NCBI RefSeq assembly: GCF_000429025.1
Contig: NZ_AUBB01000025.1
Coordinates: 62,001-126,000, forward strand
DNA: 64,000 bases
Source: Actinospineispora spinosispora DSM 44797
GTDB taxonomy: Bacteria > Actinomycetota > Actinomycetes > Mycobacteriales > Pseudonocardiaceae
Direction of reading: 5' to 3'
Translations under genes and position numbers: made by a program
The notes under the pieces: generated by a model
What the model was told of the DNA's origin: nothing
Databases searched by the model: none
Seen by the model: only the letters and a program-made list of their open reading frames with translations
Shown here: positions 8,743 to 17,452 of the stretch, one piece after another
How positions within the stretch are numbered: position 1 is the stretch's first letter
Layout: each line of letters starts with the position of its first letter

Positions 8743-9878
8743 ATCGGGTAGGTGACCAGTCCCTCGCGGCCGCCCGTGTAGTGGGTCGACGGATCGCTGG
8801 TCGCCAGGGACTGGTCCAGCGCGAAGCGGGTGACCAGGTCGGGGTTGGCGATGAACGGTCTGGCGAAGGAGACCGCGTCGGCGACCCCGGACTCGATCAC
8901 CTCGATGGCGCTGTCCCGGTCGAAGCCGTGGTTCGCGATGAGCGCTCCGCGCAGCAACGCGCGGTACCGGGCGAACGCCCCGAGGTCCGGCGCCCCGCTC
9001 GGGGCGGGACCTCGCAGGTGGAGAAAGCCCAGGCCCCGCTCGTCGAGCTGGGCGACCAGCTCGTCGTAGCCCGCGAGGGTGCGTTCGTCGGCGACGTACG
9101 GGTAGCCGGCACGCTGCTGGTCGGCCACCGGCCGGTCGCGGCTGCTCCAGAACGGTGAGATCCGCACACCCACCCGGCCCGCGCCCCACACGGCCGCGAC
9201 CTCGTCGAACACCTCCAGTGCGAACCGGCCGCGCCGCTCGCCGTAGACGTCCGTGCGCTGGTTCAGCCGGGGGTTGAGGAACTGCGCGATCAGGTACGTG
9301 CCGCCCGCCGCGATCTCGACACCGTCGAAACCGGCGCGTTGCGCCTGCTCGGCCGCCGTCCGGTAGTCGGCCACCGCGCACCGGATGTCCGCGCGGGTCA
9401 TCGCCTCGGGTGTGACGGTCGGCTTGGGACCGGTCGGTGTGTAGGACGTCTCGCCGGGGTTGACGGCGGACGGTCCGCGCGGCACCCGCCCGCCGAGGTG
9501 GTCGGGGTGCGAGTTGGCGCCCGCGTGCCAGAGCTGCGCCACGATGCGGCCGCCCAACGCGTGCACCACATCGGTGACCTCGCGCCAGGCGACGACCTGC
9601 GCGTCGCTGTAGAGACCGGGCACGTTGCTGAACCCGACCGCCCGTTCGCTCACCCACACGCTCTCGGACACGATCAGGCCCGCGCTCGCCCGCTGCGCGT
9701 AGTACGCCGCGTGCAGCTCGGTCGGCGTCCGCTCGGGATTCGTCGCGCGCGCCCGGGTCAGCGGCGCCATCACCACCCGGTTCGGCAGCCGCAGGTCGCC
9801 GAGACCGACCGGTCTCAGCAACGGTGCGGGCCCCTGTTGGCCGTTGTGTCGGATCATGGAATCGTCTCCGTTGCTCAC
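8727..9878 (-). CDS. Old Yellow Enzyme-family FMN oxidoreductase with altered active site
   Basis: The 383-residue TIM-barrel protein has family landmarks PNRVVMAPLTRAR, AQLWHAGANSHP, NQRTDVYGE and ADAVSFARPFIANPDL. The usual HGANGYL motif is replaced by AAGGTYL, so the His/Asn pair that anchors the substrate carbonyl is Ala190/Gly193, while the proton-donor Tyr195 remains. GTG 9878 follows GAGGAAGGA at ideal spacing; ATG 9857 is possible. It is divergent from the sigma factor gene at 9934, which may control it. Confidence 0.87.
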   Translation of the reverse strand: MSNGDDSMIRHNGQQGPAPLLRPVGLGDLRLPNRVVMAPLTRARATNPERTPTELHAAYYAQRASAGLIVSESVWVSERAVGFSNVPGLYSDAQVVAWREVTDVVHALGGRIVAQLWHAGANSHPDHLGGRVPRGPSAVNPGETSYTPTGPKPTVTPEAMTRADIRCAVADYRTAAEQAQRAGFDGVEIAAGGTYLIAQFLNPRLNQRTDVYGERRGRFALEVFDEVAAVWGAGRVGVRISPFWSSRDRPVADQQRAGYPYVADERTLAGYDELVAQLDERGLGFLHLRGPAPSGAPDLGAFARYRALLRGALIANHGFDRDSAIEVIESGVADAVSFARPFIANPDLVTRFALDQSLATSDPSTHYTGGREGLVTYPIYAAP

Positions 9879-9933
9879 GTCGTCCTTCCTCGGTGTCACC
9901 CAGCAGACGGACGGTGACGAGAAAAGGTGACCG

Positions 9934-10788
9934 ATGAACCAGCACGACGATCTGACCAGGAGATTCGAGAGTCATCGCGGTCAGCTGCGCGCTACCGCGT
10001 ACCGCATGCTCGGCTCGGGCGCCGAGGCGGACGACATCGTCCAGGAGGCGTGGCTGCGGCTGGAACGAACCGACGTCAGCGGTGTCGAGAACCTCGAGGC
10101 GTGGTTGCGGACGGTCCTGTCGCGCCTGTGCCTGGACGCGCTGCGGACCCGGGGTTCGCGCCGCGAGGAGCCGCTGGAGCAGCATGCCGCGCCGCCGACC
10201 GGCGAGGACGGCCCGGAGCACGAAGCGGTTCTGATCGACTCCGTGGGCCGCGCGATGCTCGTGGTGCTCGACCGGCTGGCTCCCGCCGAACGGGTCGCGT
10301 TCGTGCTGCACGACCTGTTCGCCGTCCCGTTCGACGAGATCGCGCCGATCGTCGACCGCACCCCGGTCGCCGCGAAGAAGCTCGCCAGCCGCGCCCGCGC
10401 CAGGGTGCGCGGCACCTCCGACGTGCCGGACCCGGCGCGGACGGCCGAGCGGAAGGTCGTCGAGGCCTTCCTCGCGGCGGCCCGCGACGGCGACCTCGAC
10501 GCCCTGCTCACCGTGCTGGCCCCGAACGTCGTCCGCCGGATCGCTCAGCCGGGCCGGGAGTCGGTGATCGAGGGAGCCGACGCCGTGTCCCGCGAGACGA
10601 TGGTGCTCGGCCGGGGCGCACGGTTCGCCGAGACCGCGCTGGTCAACGGGTCCGTGGGCATCCTCGTGGCACCCGGCGGACGGCTCGCCGTGGTGCTGGC
10701 GGTGACGGTGCTCGGCGACCGGGTCGCCGAGTACACCGTCATCACCGACCCCGCGCGGCTGCGCGAGCTCGACCTGGTGCTGTTGTAG
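9934..10788 (+). CDS. ECF sigma factor, SigJ/ECF41-like with C-terminal SnoaL-type domain
   Basis: The 284-residue protein has sigma region 2 (AYRMLGSGAEADDIVQEAWLRL, residues about 24-45) and region 4 (FDEIAPIVDRTPVAAKKLASRARAR, about 133-157). About 120 further residues resemble the SnoaL-like regulatory domain of ECF41 factors. In that group the extra domain replaces a separate anti-sigma factor, and the sigma gene usually neighbours an oxidoreductase, carboxymuconolactone decarboxylase or epimerase. Here an OYE homologue lies divergently 55 bp away. Confidence 0.86.
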   Translation: MNQHDDLTRRFESHRGQLRATAYRMLGSGAEADDIVQEAWLRLERTDVSGVENLEAWLRTVLSRLCLDALRTRGSRREEPLEQHAAPPTGEDGPEHEAVLIDSVGRAMLVVLDRLAPAERVAFVLHDLFAVPFDEIAPIVDRTPVAAKKLASRARARVRGTSDVPDPARTAERKVVEAFLAAARDGDLDALLTVLAPNVVRRIAQPGRESVIEGADAVSRETMVLGRGARFAETALVNGSVGILVAPGGRLAVVLAVTVLGDRVAEYTVITDPARLRELDLVLL

Positions 10789-10789
10789 C

Positions 10790-11281
10790 TCAGGCCCCGA
10801 CCTCGTCGAGCTTGCCGGTGGCCACGTCGAAGACGAACCCGCGCACCGAGTCCTTGTGCGGCACGAACGGGCTGGCCTTGATGCGCGCGATGGACTGACG
10901 TACGTCGGTGTCGAGGTCGGCGAACGCTTCGGCGGACCAGGCGGGCTTGATGCCGGTGTCGTCCTGGATGGACTGCTTGAAACCGTCGTCGGTGAAGGTC
11001 AGCATGCCGCAGTCGGTGTGGTGGATCAGGATGATCTCGGTGGTGCCGAGCAGCCGCTGGCTGATGGCGAGCGACCGGATCTCGTCGTCGGTGACCACAC
11101 CGCCCGCGTTGCGGATGACGTGCGCCTCACCCTCCTGGAGGCCGAGGATGCCGTAGACGTTCAGCCGCGCGTCCATGCAGGCCACCACGGCGACCTGCTT
11201 GGCGGGCGGCAACGGCAGCGGACCGGTGAAGTTACTGGCGTACTCGGCGTTGTTGGCGAGCAGCTCATCGGTAGTGGACAT
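10790..11281 (-). CDS. Beta-class carbonic anhydrase
   Basis: The 163-residue enzyme has all zinc-site residues: Cys35 and the Asp37/Arg39 dyad in CMDARL, and His88/Cys91 in HHTDCG. It interconverts CO2 and bicarbonate. The length and sequence resemble the short Rv1284-like group of M. tuberculosis. Its stop lies next to the sigma factor stop, so the two converge. This is the last clearly chromosomal gene before the mobile region. Confidence 0.93.
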   Translation of the reverse strand: MSTTDELLANNAEYASNFTGPLPLPPAKQVAVVACMDARLNVYGILGLQEGEAHVIRNAGGVVTDDEIRSLAISQRLLGTTEIILIHHTDCGMLTFTDDGFKQSIQDDTGIKPAWSAEAFADLDTDVRQSIARIKASPFVPHKDSVRGFVFDVATGKLDEVGA

Positions 11282-11516
11282 ACACGTCTCCCATGGATTT
11301 AGTCAGGTTTAGGGCGTCGAGCGGCGGCGAACGCTCAGCGCGGACACAGCTCGTCGAAGGCCACGGAGCGACGGCTCGGCCAGAAGAACTCCAGCAGCCG
11401 TGCGGGGCACATGCGCGTCACGCCATAAGTAGACGCACCGCGCACGCGCGACCCGCAACCCCGCACCCGCAAAGTCAACCCCGACGGGCTAACCGCACGC
11501 TTCTCATGCAGCCGGA

Positions 11517-11987
11517 TCAGGTGTAGAAGGGATCGGCCCGTTCGGAAAGCCCGTGGTCGATGCGGAGCCGAATCGACGGATGAACTCGCAGGTCGCCCAG
11601 CTCATCCGGCGCGATCCAACGGACCTCGCTCGACTCGTCGCTGGTCCGGAGTTGGCCCGCCACCGGCCTCGCACGAAAACAGATCGAAAACTCCTGCCGG
11701 ACCTCGCCATCGGTGAAGCCGATGACGTGCCGAGGATTCGAGTAGATGCCGATCAGTCCGGTGACCTCGATCGTCATCCCGGTCTCCTCGACAGTCTCCC
11801 GAATCGCCGTCTCGGTCATCGTCTCGCCGAGCTCGTGCCGCCCTCCCGGTAAAGCGTGCAACCCGTTGTCAGTGCGTCGAATCATCAGCAACCCGCCGGA
11901 TTGATCTCGAACGAACGCGCTCGCCGCGATGACGATGCTCGTCGGCATAGGCGCGTCCGGGTCGTCGAAGTAGTCGATGCGAGCCAT
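11517..11987 (-). CDS. Nudix hydrolase
   Basis: The 156-residue protein carries a complete Nudix box starting at Gly49 (GRHELGETMTETAIRETVEE), with REUxEE intact. It should hydrolyse a nucleoside diphosphate derivative, substrate unknown. It lies 12 bp downstream of the XRE gene and is almost certainly co-transcribed with it. The XRE/Nudix pair echoes the XRE-Nudix-like fusion at 27705 inside the element. Confidence 0.9.
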   Translation of the reverse strand: MARIDYFDDPDAPMPTSIVIAASAFVRDQSGGLLMIRRTDNGLHALPGGRHELGETMTETAIRETVEETGMTIEVTGLIGIYSNPRHVIGFTDGEVRQEFSICFRARPVAGQLRTSDESSEVRWIAPDELGDLRVHPSIRLRIDHGLSERADPFYT

Positions 11988-11999
11988 CCGCCAATCAGA

Positions 12000-12746
12000 T
12001 CACCAGCTGGCAGGGCGCGACAATCTCCACACGTCGGTGAAGCTCTTGACGTACGTGCCGTACAAGTCTCCCGCGCCGAGCTTGCGCAGGTGAAGCGCCG
12101 GGGCGTGCGCGCCGGGCACCCCGTAGACATGGTTGTTGACGATCAGTTCCTCGTCGAATCGGAAGATCGAGTTGTACAGCGTCGTGGCGTGGAAACGGAA
12201 CTCGATTCCCGGTGTTCCGAGCAGCGGAGAATAAGGCACGAGCCCGTATCTGATGCGGGACGCGAGTACCTCCTCACCCAGCTGCTCCTCATCACCTCGA
12301 AGCCGCACGGCATCCGAATCCGGGTCGCCGAACACAATACGAACGGTCACGCCGTCGGCCGCCTTGGCGGCTAGCGTGCGGACGAAGTCAGGGCGCTCGA
12401 CCAGGAAGAGACCGGCATGAACAAGGATGTCGATCCGGTCGACCGCGGCGGCGAGCAAGCGGTTCCATAGATCCACCGGGATCGCATTACGGTGCGGATA
12501 GACACCCACGATCTCCGAGGCCGCGATTCTCGTCTGGCGCTCAGCAGAGACCGCGGCCGGCCACAGATAGTTCTCGGCTAGGCCGAGTAGCACCGAGACC
12601 GCGCGCCGATGGCGCGCGTACGGCGTTCGCCCTTCCTGCGTTATCCAACGCTCGACCGACTTCCGGTCGACTCCGATCCGCTCGGCAACCTGCTCCGATG
12701 TAAGGCCGGCCTGTAGCAACGCGTCGAGCAGCCGCTCATTGGCCAC
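12000..12746 (-). CDS. XRE-type HTH regulator with a DUF5919-like C-terminal domain
   Basis: The 248-residue protein has an N-terminal HTH (LTSEQVAERIGVDRKSVERW, about residues 14-33). A larger C-terminal domain includes VDRIDILVHAGLFLVERPDF and FRFDEELIVNNHVYG, as in DUF5919 proteins. GTG 12746 follows GGAGGG; the earlier in-frame codon lacks a ribosome site. Such proteins are often next to Nudix genes in actinobacterial accessory regions. The role may be immunity or nucleotide signalling, but this is not shown. Confidence 0.8.
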   Translation of the reverse strand: MANERLLDALLQAGLTSEQVAERIGVDRKSVERWITQEGRTPYARHRRAVSVLLGLAENYLWPAAVSAERQTRIAASEIVGVYPHRNAIPVDLWNRLLAAAVDRIDILVHAGLFLVERPDFVRTLAAKAADGVTVRIVFGDPDSDAVRLRGDEEQLGEEVLASRIRYGLVPYSPLLGTPGIEFRFHATTLYNSIFRFDEELIVNNHVYGVPGAHAPALHLRKLGAGDLYGTYVKSFTDVWRLSRPASW

Positions 12747-12844
12747 GAGCCCTCCAGCAACTTGAGTCGGGACATCTACAGCGTCCCGAAGACGTCCCAA
12801 GTTGTCCAGTGCTGAGGTGTGGTCGTCCCAGCGGTTCGCCGAAA

Positions 12845-13204
12845 GTGATCACGGTGAACGCACAGCAGGCCGGCGCGGCGAAAGGCCGAGTTCATACCTT
12901 CCGAATGAGTTGCGCGGTGGATCACTTGGAGCACTCCGTCAGCGAGAACAATGTCGTTGCCGGCATGGCTCACGGCGTATACACCGCAGTCTGCGGACAC
13001 CCCGTGCATGCCCTCCCGATGATCTGCCCGCCTGGACGCCGTTGCCCAGACTGCCGCGACAAGTTCACGACGAGCACGACTTCAGAACGGTGGTGGCACA
13101 GCGCAGCACGCTGGACTCATTCGACCTGGACCGGAAGGTGGGTGGTCCGCGGAACGCCTATCCACTCGGCCTCATGGCCCGCAACTCGGACCAACAGCTC
13201 GTGA
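12845..13204 (+). CDS. Small hypothetical protein with CGH...CPDC motif
   Basis: The N-terminal half (VHTFRMSCAVDHLEHSVSEN ... VYTAVCGHPVHALP, then PPGRRCPDC) looks like short actinobacterial proteins that end just after the CPxC motif. Here the frame stays open for about 45 more residues rich in Trp, Thr and Ser that look unlike coding sequence, so a lost stop or frameshift is possible. The start (GTG 12845) is uncertain and has no clear ribosome site. It is divergent from the XRE gene. Confidence 0.5.
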   Translation: MITVNAQQAGAAKGRVHTFRMSCAVDHLEHSVSENNVVAGMAHGVYTAVCGHPVHALPMICPPGRRCPDCRDKFTTSTTSERWWHSAARWTHSTWTGRWVVRGTPIHSASWPATRTNSS

Positions 13205-13359
13205 CAGTCGCATGTGGGCACTGTCGATAGCAACCATAGCGCTCGGAGTGATCAGGCTGGCGGAACTGCTCTACCGGTTGCGCGGACCTGACCATGCGAA
13301 ACGCTGCCAGGTCAGACGTTGAACCTGAACTCCACCCAGTTACGGTACAGTCCAACGTC

Positions 13360-14733
13360 ATGAGCATGACCCGTCGTGCCGCCCTGTACCTGCGCATCAG
13401 TCTGGACGCCACCGGCGAGATGCTGGCCGTCGACCGTCAGCGTGAGGACTGTCTACGCATCTGCGGTGAGCGAGGATGGACGATCGTCGGCGAGTTCGTC
13501 GACAACAGCGTAAGCGCCAGCGATGCCCGCAAAAAGCGACCAGGTTACGACGCGCTGATCAGCGCGTACGACGCCGGTGAGTTCAATGCACTGGCTTGCT
13601 ACGACCTCGACCGGCTTACTCGCCAACCTCGTCAACTAGAGGACTGGATTGACCGAGCTAGAACCGGCGGACTGGTGATCGTTACCGCTAACGGAGAGGC
13701 AGACCTGTCTACCGATGGCGGGATGCTGTTCGCTCGAATCAAACTCGCCGTTGCTCGTGGCGAGGTAGATCGTAAAAGTGCGCGACAGAAACGCGCCCTA
13801 CAGCAACGCGCAGACCTAGGGCGCCCGCCCCTCGGCGTGAGACTTACTGGCTACACGACAGCAGGCGAGATCGTCGACTCGGAAGCTAGGACCATCAAGC
13901 GCATCTTTCGTGAATTTGCGAACGGTGAATCCCTCAAAGGGATTGCAGCCCAACTTGAGACCGAAGGGCAAAGCACACGAAGAGGAGGCCGTTGGAACTC
14001 CTCCTCGATCTCCTCTATCCTGCGCAACCCTCGATATGCCGGTTACGCCATATATCGGGGAGAGGTTACGGGCAAGCCCGGAGAATGGGAGCCTCTCGTT
14101 TCGCACGATCAGTTCGCGCTAGTTCAGGCTAGACTCAAAGACCCACGCCGGAAGACGAACAAGGTCGGAACACATCGCCGCCACCTTGGCAGCGGATTGT
14201 TCTTATGCGGCCCGTGCCTCGCGCGAATTACTTCCTGGTCCGGCGACCGCTACCGGTGTCCGAGTGGCTGCCTAACTCGTTCCCGCGATCCGATAGATGA
14301 CTACGTCACCACAGTGCTCACGACACGCCTTCAACAGCCGGACGTGGTCAGTCGAATGCGCCGGACACCAGGAGAATCGGCTGCGCCGCTGGAGGCTGAG
14401 GCGGCCGCGCTGCGCCAGAGATTAGAACGAATAGAGAACGACTACGACGCCGGACTAATCGATGGTAGACGCTACTCCGTCGCCACCGAGAAAGTACGGA
14501 CCGATCTTCATGGCATCGAGCAGAGGCTTGCTGCGATCAGCGGACTAGCGCCCGTCGTGGAGCTTCTCGGGCAGGCTGACCCTGCAGCGGCGTTCGAGAA
14601 CTTGGGACTCATGGCCAAGCGAGCGATCCTAGAAACCGTCATGACTGTCACCCTTCAGCGGGGCAAACACGGCAGCCGCTCGTTCGACCCAAGAACGGTC
14701 AATATCTCATGGAACGGCCCGCATTCAGATTAA
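13360..14733 (+). CDS. int: Large serine recombinase (integrase)
   Basis: The 457-residue protein has the resolvase-type catalytic domain with nucleophile Ser14 in YLRIS, and DRQREDCLRICGERGW. A recombinase domain (RRGGRWNSSSISSILRNPRY) follows, then a zinc ribbon (CGPC ... CPSGC) and a C-terminal coiled-coil stretch. It should integrate and excise the element. I chose ATG 13360 although the ORF opens 66 bp earlier. A TTGAAC (13319) and TACGGT/TACAGT (13341-13351) pair is a possible promoter close to the start. Confidence 0.95.
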   Translation: MSMTRRAALYLRISLDATGEMLAVDRQREDCLRICGERGWTIVGEFVDNSVSASDARKKRPGYDALISAYDAGEFNALACYDLDRLTRQPRQLEDWIDRARTGGLVIVTANGEADLSTDGGMLFARIKLAVARGEVDRKSARQKRALQQRADLGRPPLGVRLTGYTTAGEIVDSEARTIKRIFREFANGESLKGIAAQLETEGQSTRRGGRWNSSSISSILRNPRYAGYAIYRGEVTGKPGEWEPLVSHDQFALVQARLKDPRRKTNKVGTHRRHLGSGLFLCGPCLARITSWSGDRYRCPSGCLTRSRDPIDDYVTTVLTTRLQQPDVVSRMRRTPGESAAPLEAEAAALRQRLERIENDYDAGLIDGRRYSVATEKVRTDLHGIEQRLAAISGLAPVVELLGQADPAAAFENLGLMAKRAILETVMTVTLQRGKHGSRSFDPRTVNISWNGPHSD

Positions 14734-14751
14734 GTAGGCGAGGATATATAA

Positions 14752-14796
14752 ACAGAGAAGGCCGCTCCCCAGACATGAGGGAGCGGCCTTCTCTGT
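14752..14796. terminator. Bidirectional terminator after the integrase
   Basis: Perfect 18-bp arms (14752-14769 and 14779-14796, ACAGAGAAGGCCGCTCCC) enclose a 9-nt loop between two convergent genes. The right arm touches the TAA stop of the minus-strand gene. A short T-rich tail follows on the plus strand. Confidence 0.9.
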
Positions 14797-15017
14797 TAAG
14801 CGGCTTCGTCAGTAAAGTAGCGTGCGCCCCGCTCGGAAGTCATCGACTGAGCAGTTCTCCGAGTGTTCTTTGGCGCATGCTCGAATTGAGGACCCATGAT
14901 AGCTGCCAGCTTGCCAAGCTGTTCCTCGGTCAACGGCGGGGCGGCGGCTACCAGTGCAGTGACGTATTCAGCAAGGTCGACGGCGACCGATCGACGCTTC
15001 TGGCATGGCGAACCCAT
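14796..15017 (-). CDS. Small AICE-associated hypothetical protein
   Basis: The 73-residue protein contains VAVDLAEYVTALVAAAPPLT and EEQLGKLAAIM, a helical pattern common in short proteins of actinobacterial mobile elements. ATG 15017 has GGGAG about 10 nt upstream. A longer reading from 15125 would begin inside the GTGACAG repeats and is less likely. It is the last gene of the leftward block. Function unknown. Confidence 0.6.
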   Translation of the reverse strand: MGSPCQKRRSVAVDLAEYVTALVAAAPPLTEEQLGKLAAIMGPQFEHAPKNTRRTAQSMTSERGARYFTDEAA

Positions 15018-15108
15018 GTTGGCTGGTCTCCCTGATGGTGTTGCCGTGAAGTACTTGCCGTCAGGTCCATGAATGCCGTCTCCTCCCGATGTGGCGTTCA
15101 GTGATGCT

Positions 15109-15371
15109 GTCACCGGCGCTGTCACCGTTTCCGGGACTGTTTGCGCAGGTCAGAAGACTGGAGTGACAGAGTGACAGCGGTGACACCAGTAGGGGTGTCA
15201 CCGCTTTAGCCGACTGTCGGCTAGCCGTCTTTCGCAGGTGATTCCAGAGTTAAAGACGGCGTTGCCACCGAGCCGTCACCGGCGCTGTCACCGTTCCCAG
15301 GGTTGTTTGCGCAGGTCAACAAGCTGGAGTGACAGAGTGACAGCAGTGACACCAGTAGGGGTGTCACCGCT
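15109..15371. repeat. Two 97-bp direct repeats with iterated GTGACAG, candidate origin or clt
   Basis: Copies at 15109-15205 and 15275-15371 have identical length and differ at roughly ten positions. Each contains tandem GAGTGACAGAGTGACAGC followed by a hairpin AGCGGTGACACC/GGTGTCACCGCT (perfect in copy 1). The same 45-bp core occurs inverted at 29707-29752. The region lies directly downstream of the ATPase stop. It may be a replication origin bound by the Rep proteins or a transfer site read by the TraB-like pump. Confidence 0.8.
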
Positions 15372-15384
15372 GTCACCAGTTTTG

Positions 15385-16368
15385 TCACTGCGGTCGGTTG
15401 GGGTAGTAGGCGCCGCCTTTCGCGTGTAGTTGTCCGTCGTCGGCCATGCGTTTGCAGGTTTGTCGGGCGCTGTCTCGGCTGATTTTGAGTGCTTCGGCGA
15501 TGTCGGCTGGTTTGGAGCCGGGGTAGTCGCGTATGTAGCGCGCGATCATCGCTCGGCCGTCGGTGAGTAGTTGTTCTTCGACTGGTCCGTCCATGAGTGA
15601 CCATGCGCCGATGGCGGGGTCGAAGCTGAGTGCGTAGTCGGTTTCTTCGACGTCGCGGCCGGTGACGTGTAGGACGCCGTCTGCTTGTGCGCGTGAGCGT
15701 TCGAGAACGAGAACGGCATCGGCGGCACCGGCGAGTCCGTTGGTCCCGGATACGGTGGCGAGGAAGTCTTCGGAAGATGCTTTCCTGACGTGGTGCACGA
15801 GCACGATCGGTATGGCGTAGGTGTCGGCGAGTCGTTTGATCCCGCCGATTGCGGCGTAGTCGGCTTCATACGCTGAACTCGCGCCGACGGGCGGCCTACC
15901 GCGCACCTTGGTGAGCACGTCGATGACCACGAGGCGGGCGCCGATGTTCTCGTCCAGCCATCCGGCGATGTACTCGTCTCCTCCTTCTGGGATGGGTGGA
16001 CAGTAGGTGTCGAGGGTCAGTTCCGCCGATGCGTTGGTTCCGGCGAGGACTTTGCGCATACGGTTCTGCAGTCGGCGTGGTGTGTCTTCCAACGCCAGGT
16101 ACAGAACGGGCCCTTGCTGCACCGGCAGTGATCCCAGCGCGGGTGTTCCGGCCGCGATGGACACGCCGAGGTTGAGTGATAGCCACGACTTGCCGACCTT
16201 CGGCGGGCCGACCAGCAGTGAGACGCCTTCGGCGACGATTCCGGGCACTGCCCATGTCGGATCCGGGAATTCGACGGCCATCAGCTCGTTGGCCCGCCAT
16301 GCTGTCCGGGGTCTTCCTTCGGGGTGGTCGGGAACGGCGCTCAGCGTGCGTTCTAGCTGGACGCTCAC
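15385..16368 (-). CDS. RepA-like AAA ATPase (AAA_25) with C-terminal winged helix
   Basis: The 327-residue ATPase resembles hexameric RepA helicases. Walker A is GPPKVGKS at 54-61, Walker B LVVIDV at about 145-150, and HHVRK follows as a sensor-like motif. The last 70 residues (ADIAEALKISRDSARQTCKR) form a helix-turn-helix. GTG 16368 overlaps the prim-pol stop by four bases, so it is translationally coupled to it. Together the two probably replicate the excised element. Confidence 0.88.
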   Translation of the reverse strand: MSVQLERTLSAVPDHPEGRPRTAWRANELMAVEFPDPTWAVPGIVAEGVSLLVGPPKVGKSWLSLNLGVSIAAGTPALGSLPVQQGPVLYLALEDTPRRLQNRMRKVLAGTNASAELTLDTYCPPIPEGGDEYIAGWLDENIGARLVVIDVLTKVRGRPPVGASSAYEADYAAIGGIKRLADTYAIPIVLVHHVRKASSEDFLATVSGTNGLAGAADAVLVLERSRAQADGVLHVTGRDVEETDYALSFDPAIGAWSLMDGPVEEQLLTDGRAMIARYIRDYPGSKPADIAEALKISRDSARQTCKRMADDGQLHAKGGAYYPNRPQ

Positions 16369-17360
16369 GCCGCCACCTGCCTCGGTCGGTTGGCCCCTGC
16401 TCGGATACCGGATGCGATGGTTCGACGGGCCTCACGGTCGCTGTAGGCGCCCAGAGCGATGTGCCTGGCGGCCGCCGAGACGAGCGCGGCGGTGACCTCG
16501 GCCTCGGTCAGGCCGCCACCGGCGACTAGCTGGCCGAGAGCGAGTGCGGCGGCGTAGAGGGTGGCGTTGCGCTGGTCTGTCGGCGCCGAGATGACTTTCT
16601 TGCTCTCGCCGTGGATGGCCGCGTCGAGGTAGGCGTCCCGGCGGCCTTTGGTGGTTCGGATGGGTGCGGTCGGTGCGGGTGGCGGTGGCTGCGGGGTGAG
16701 GTGCTCAACCAGCCAGTCTGGCAGCTGGGCAGGGTCGCGGTCGGCGAGCACTTGGTAGGTGCCGGTCTCGGTGACTGAGCCCGGGGCGACGACGTAGCCG
16801 CCGTGTGCGCGGGTGTCGATTTTCCAGCCCAGCCCCCGGCCTCGGTCTCCGCCGGTGTTGCGCAGCGCCACCCCGTCTGGCGCCGTCCAGTACAGGTGCA
16901 GGCCGCCGGACGGGGTGATGGTGGTGAACGTGTCGGCCGGGTAGGGCTGTCCCGCTTGCTCGGCGACGACGGCCAGGACGTCCTGTCCGTCGTGCACCCC
17001 GGGCTCGTTCCAGGGTGCGGGCACGGTGTCCCCGGGTTTGGCGGTGTCCAGGTCGATCACCACCAGTCCGGAGGGTCCGGTGGCGATGCCGATGTTGAAC
17101 GGGTGGCGCCCGGACCAGGCGGAGCGGATGCGGTCCGGGTCGGTGGTGGCGCGCTGCTCCCACCCGAGATGACGCTGCTCGCAGGCGCCGGTTCGGGGGC
17201 AGCGGTCGTAGCCGTGCAGAGCGGGTTGCTTGGAGCCGGGGCGCAGCGGGAACACGTGCCAGCCCCGCCCGGCGGCGGCCAACGCGTGTTCCAGCAGCTG
17301 TTCACCGGTAGCGGTACCGGTGGGGTCGGTGACTCGGGTGATGTGGCTGGTGGGGGTCAT
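16365..17360 (-). CDS. Bifunctional DNA primase/polymerase (prim-pol)
   Basis: The 331-residue protein has an archaeo-eukaryotic primase-type prim-pol domain: WHVFPLRPGSKQPALHG, the metal-binding VVIDLD, TPSGGLHLYW and DTRAHGGYVVAPGS, in the usual order. A helical C-terminal region may contact the ATPase. ATG 17360 has GGAGG 10 nt upstream; the ORF upstream is non-coding. It marks the element as a RepPP-type AICE. Confidence 0.92.
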   Translation of the reverse strand: MTPTSHITRVTDPTGTATGEQLLEHALAAAGRGWHVFPLRPGSKQPALHGYDRCPRTGACEQRHLGWEQRATTDPDRIRSAWSGRHPFNIGIATGPSGLVVIDLDTAKPGDTVPAPWNEPGVHDGQDVLAVVAEQAGQPYPADTFTTITPSGGLHLYWTAPDGVALRNTGGDRGRGLGWKIDTRAHGGYVVAPGSVTETGTYQVLADRDPAQLPDWLVEHLTPQPPPPAPTAPIRTTKGRRDAYLDAAIHGESKKVISAPTDQRNATLYAAALALGQLVAGGGLTEAEVTAALVSAAARHIALGAYSDREARRTIASGIRAGANRPRQVAA

Positions 17361-17398
17361 GATTGGCCGTCCTCCGCGCGTTTCGGGTCGGGTAGCAC

Positions 17399-17432
17399 CA
17401 CGCCCGGCCCCCTGGTGACGGGGCCGGGCGTG
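17399..17432. terminator. Hairpin between the small secreted protein gene and prim-pol gene
   Basis: Arms CACGCCCGGCCCC (17399-17411) and GGGGCCGGGCGTG (17420-17432) are perfect with an 8-nt loop. It follows the stop of the 17453-17731 gene on the minus strand and precedes prim-pol. It may terminate or attenuate readthrough. Confidence 0.75.
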
Positions 17433-17452
17433 CTGTAGGGGTGGTTGGCTGG

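Noticed and set aside
12802..13230. Second reading frame over the CGH...CPDC gene
   Set aside because: Arg/His-rich composition; the frame at 12845 has the recognisable motif.
15109..15371. CRISPR array
   Set aside because: Only two long repeats with a unique 69-bp gap and internal hairpins; no spacer series and no cas gene.
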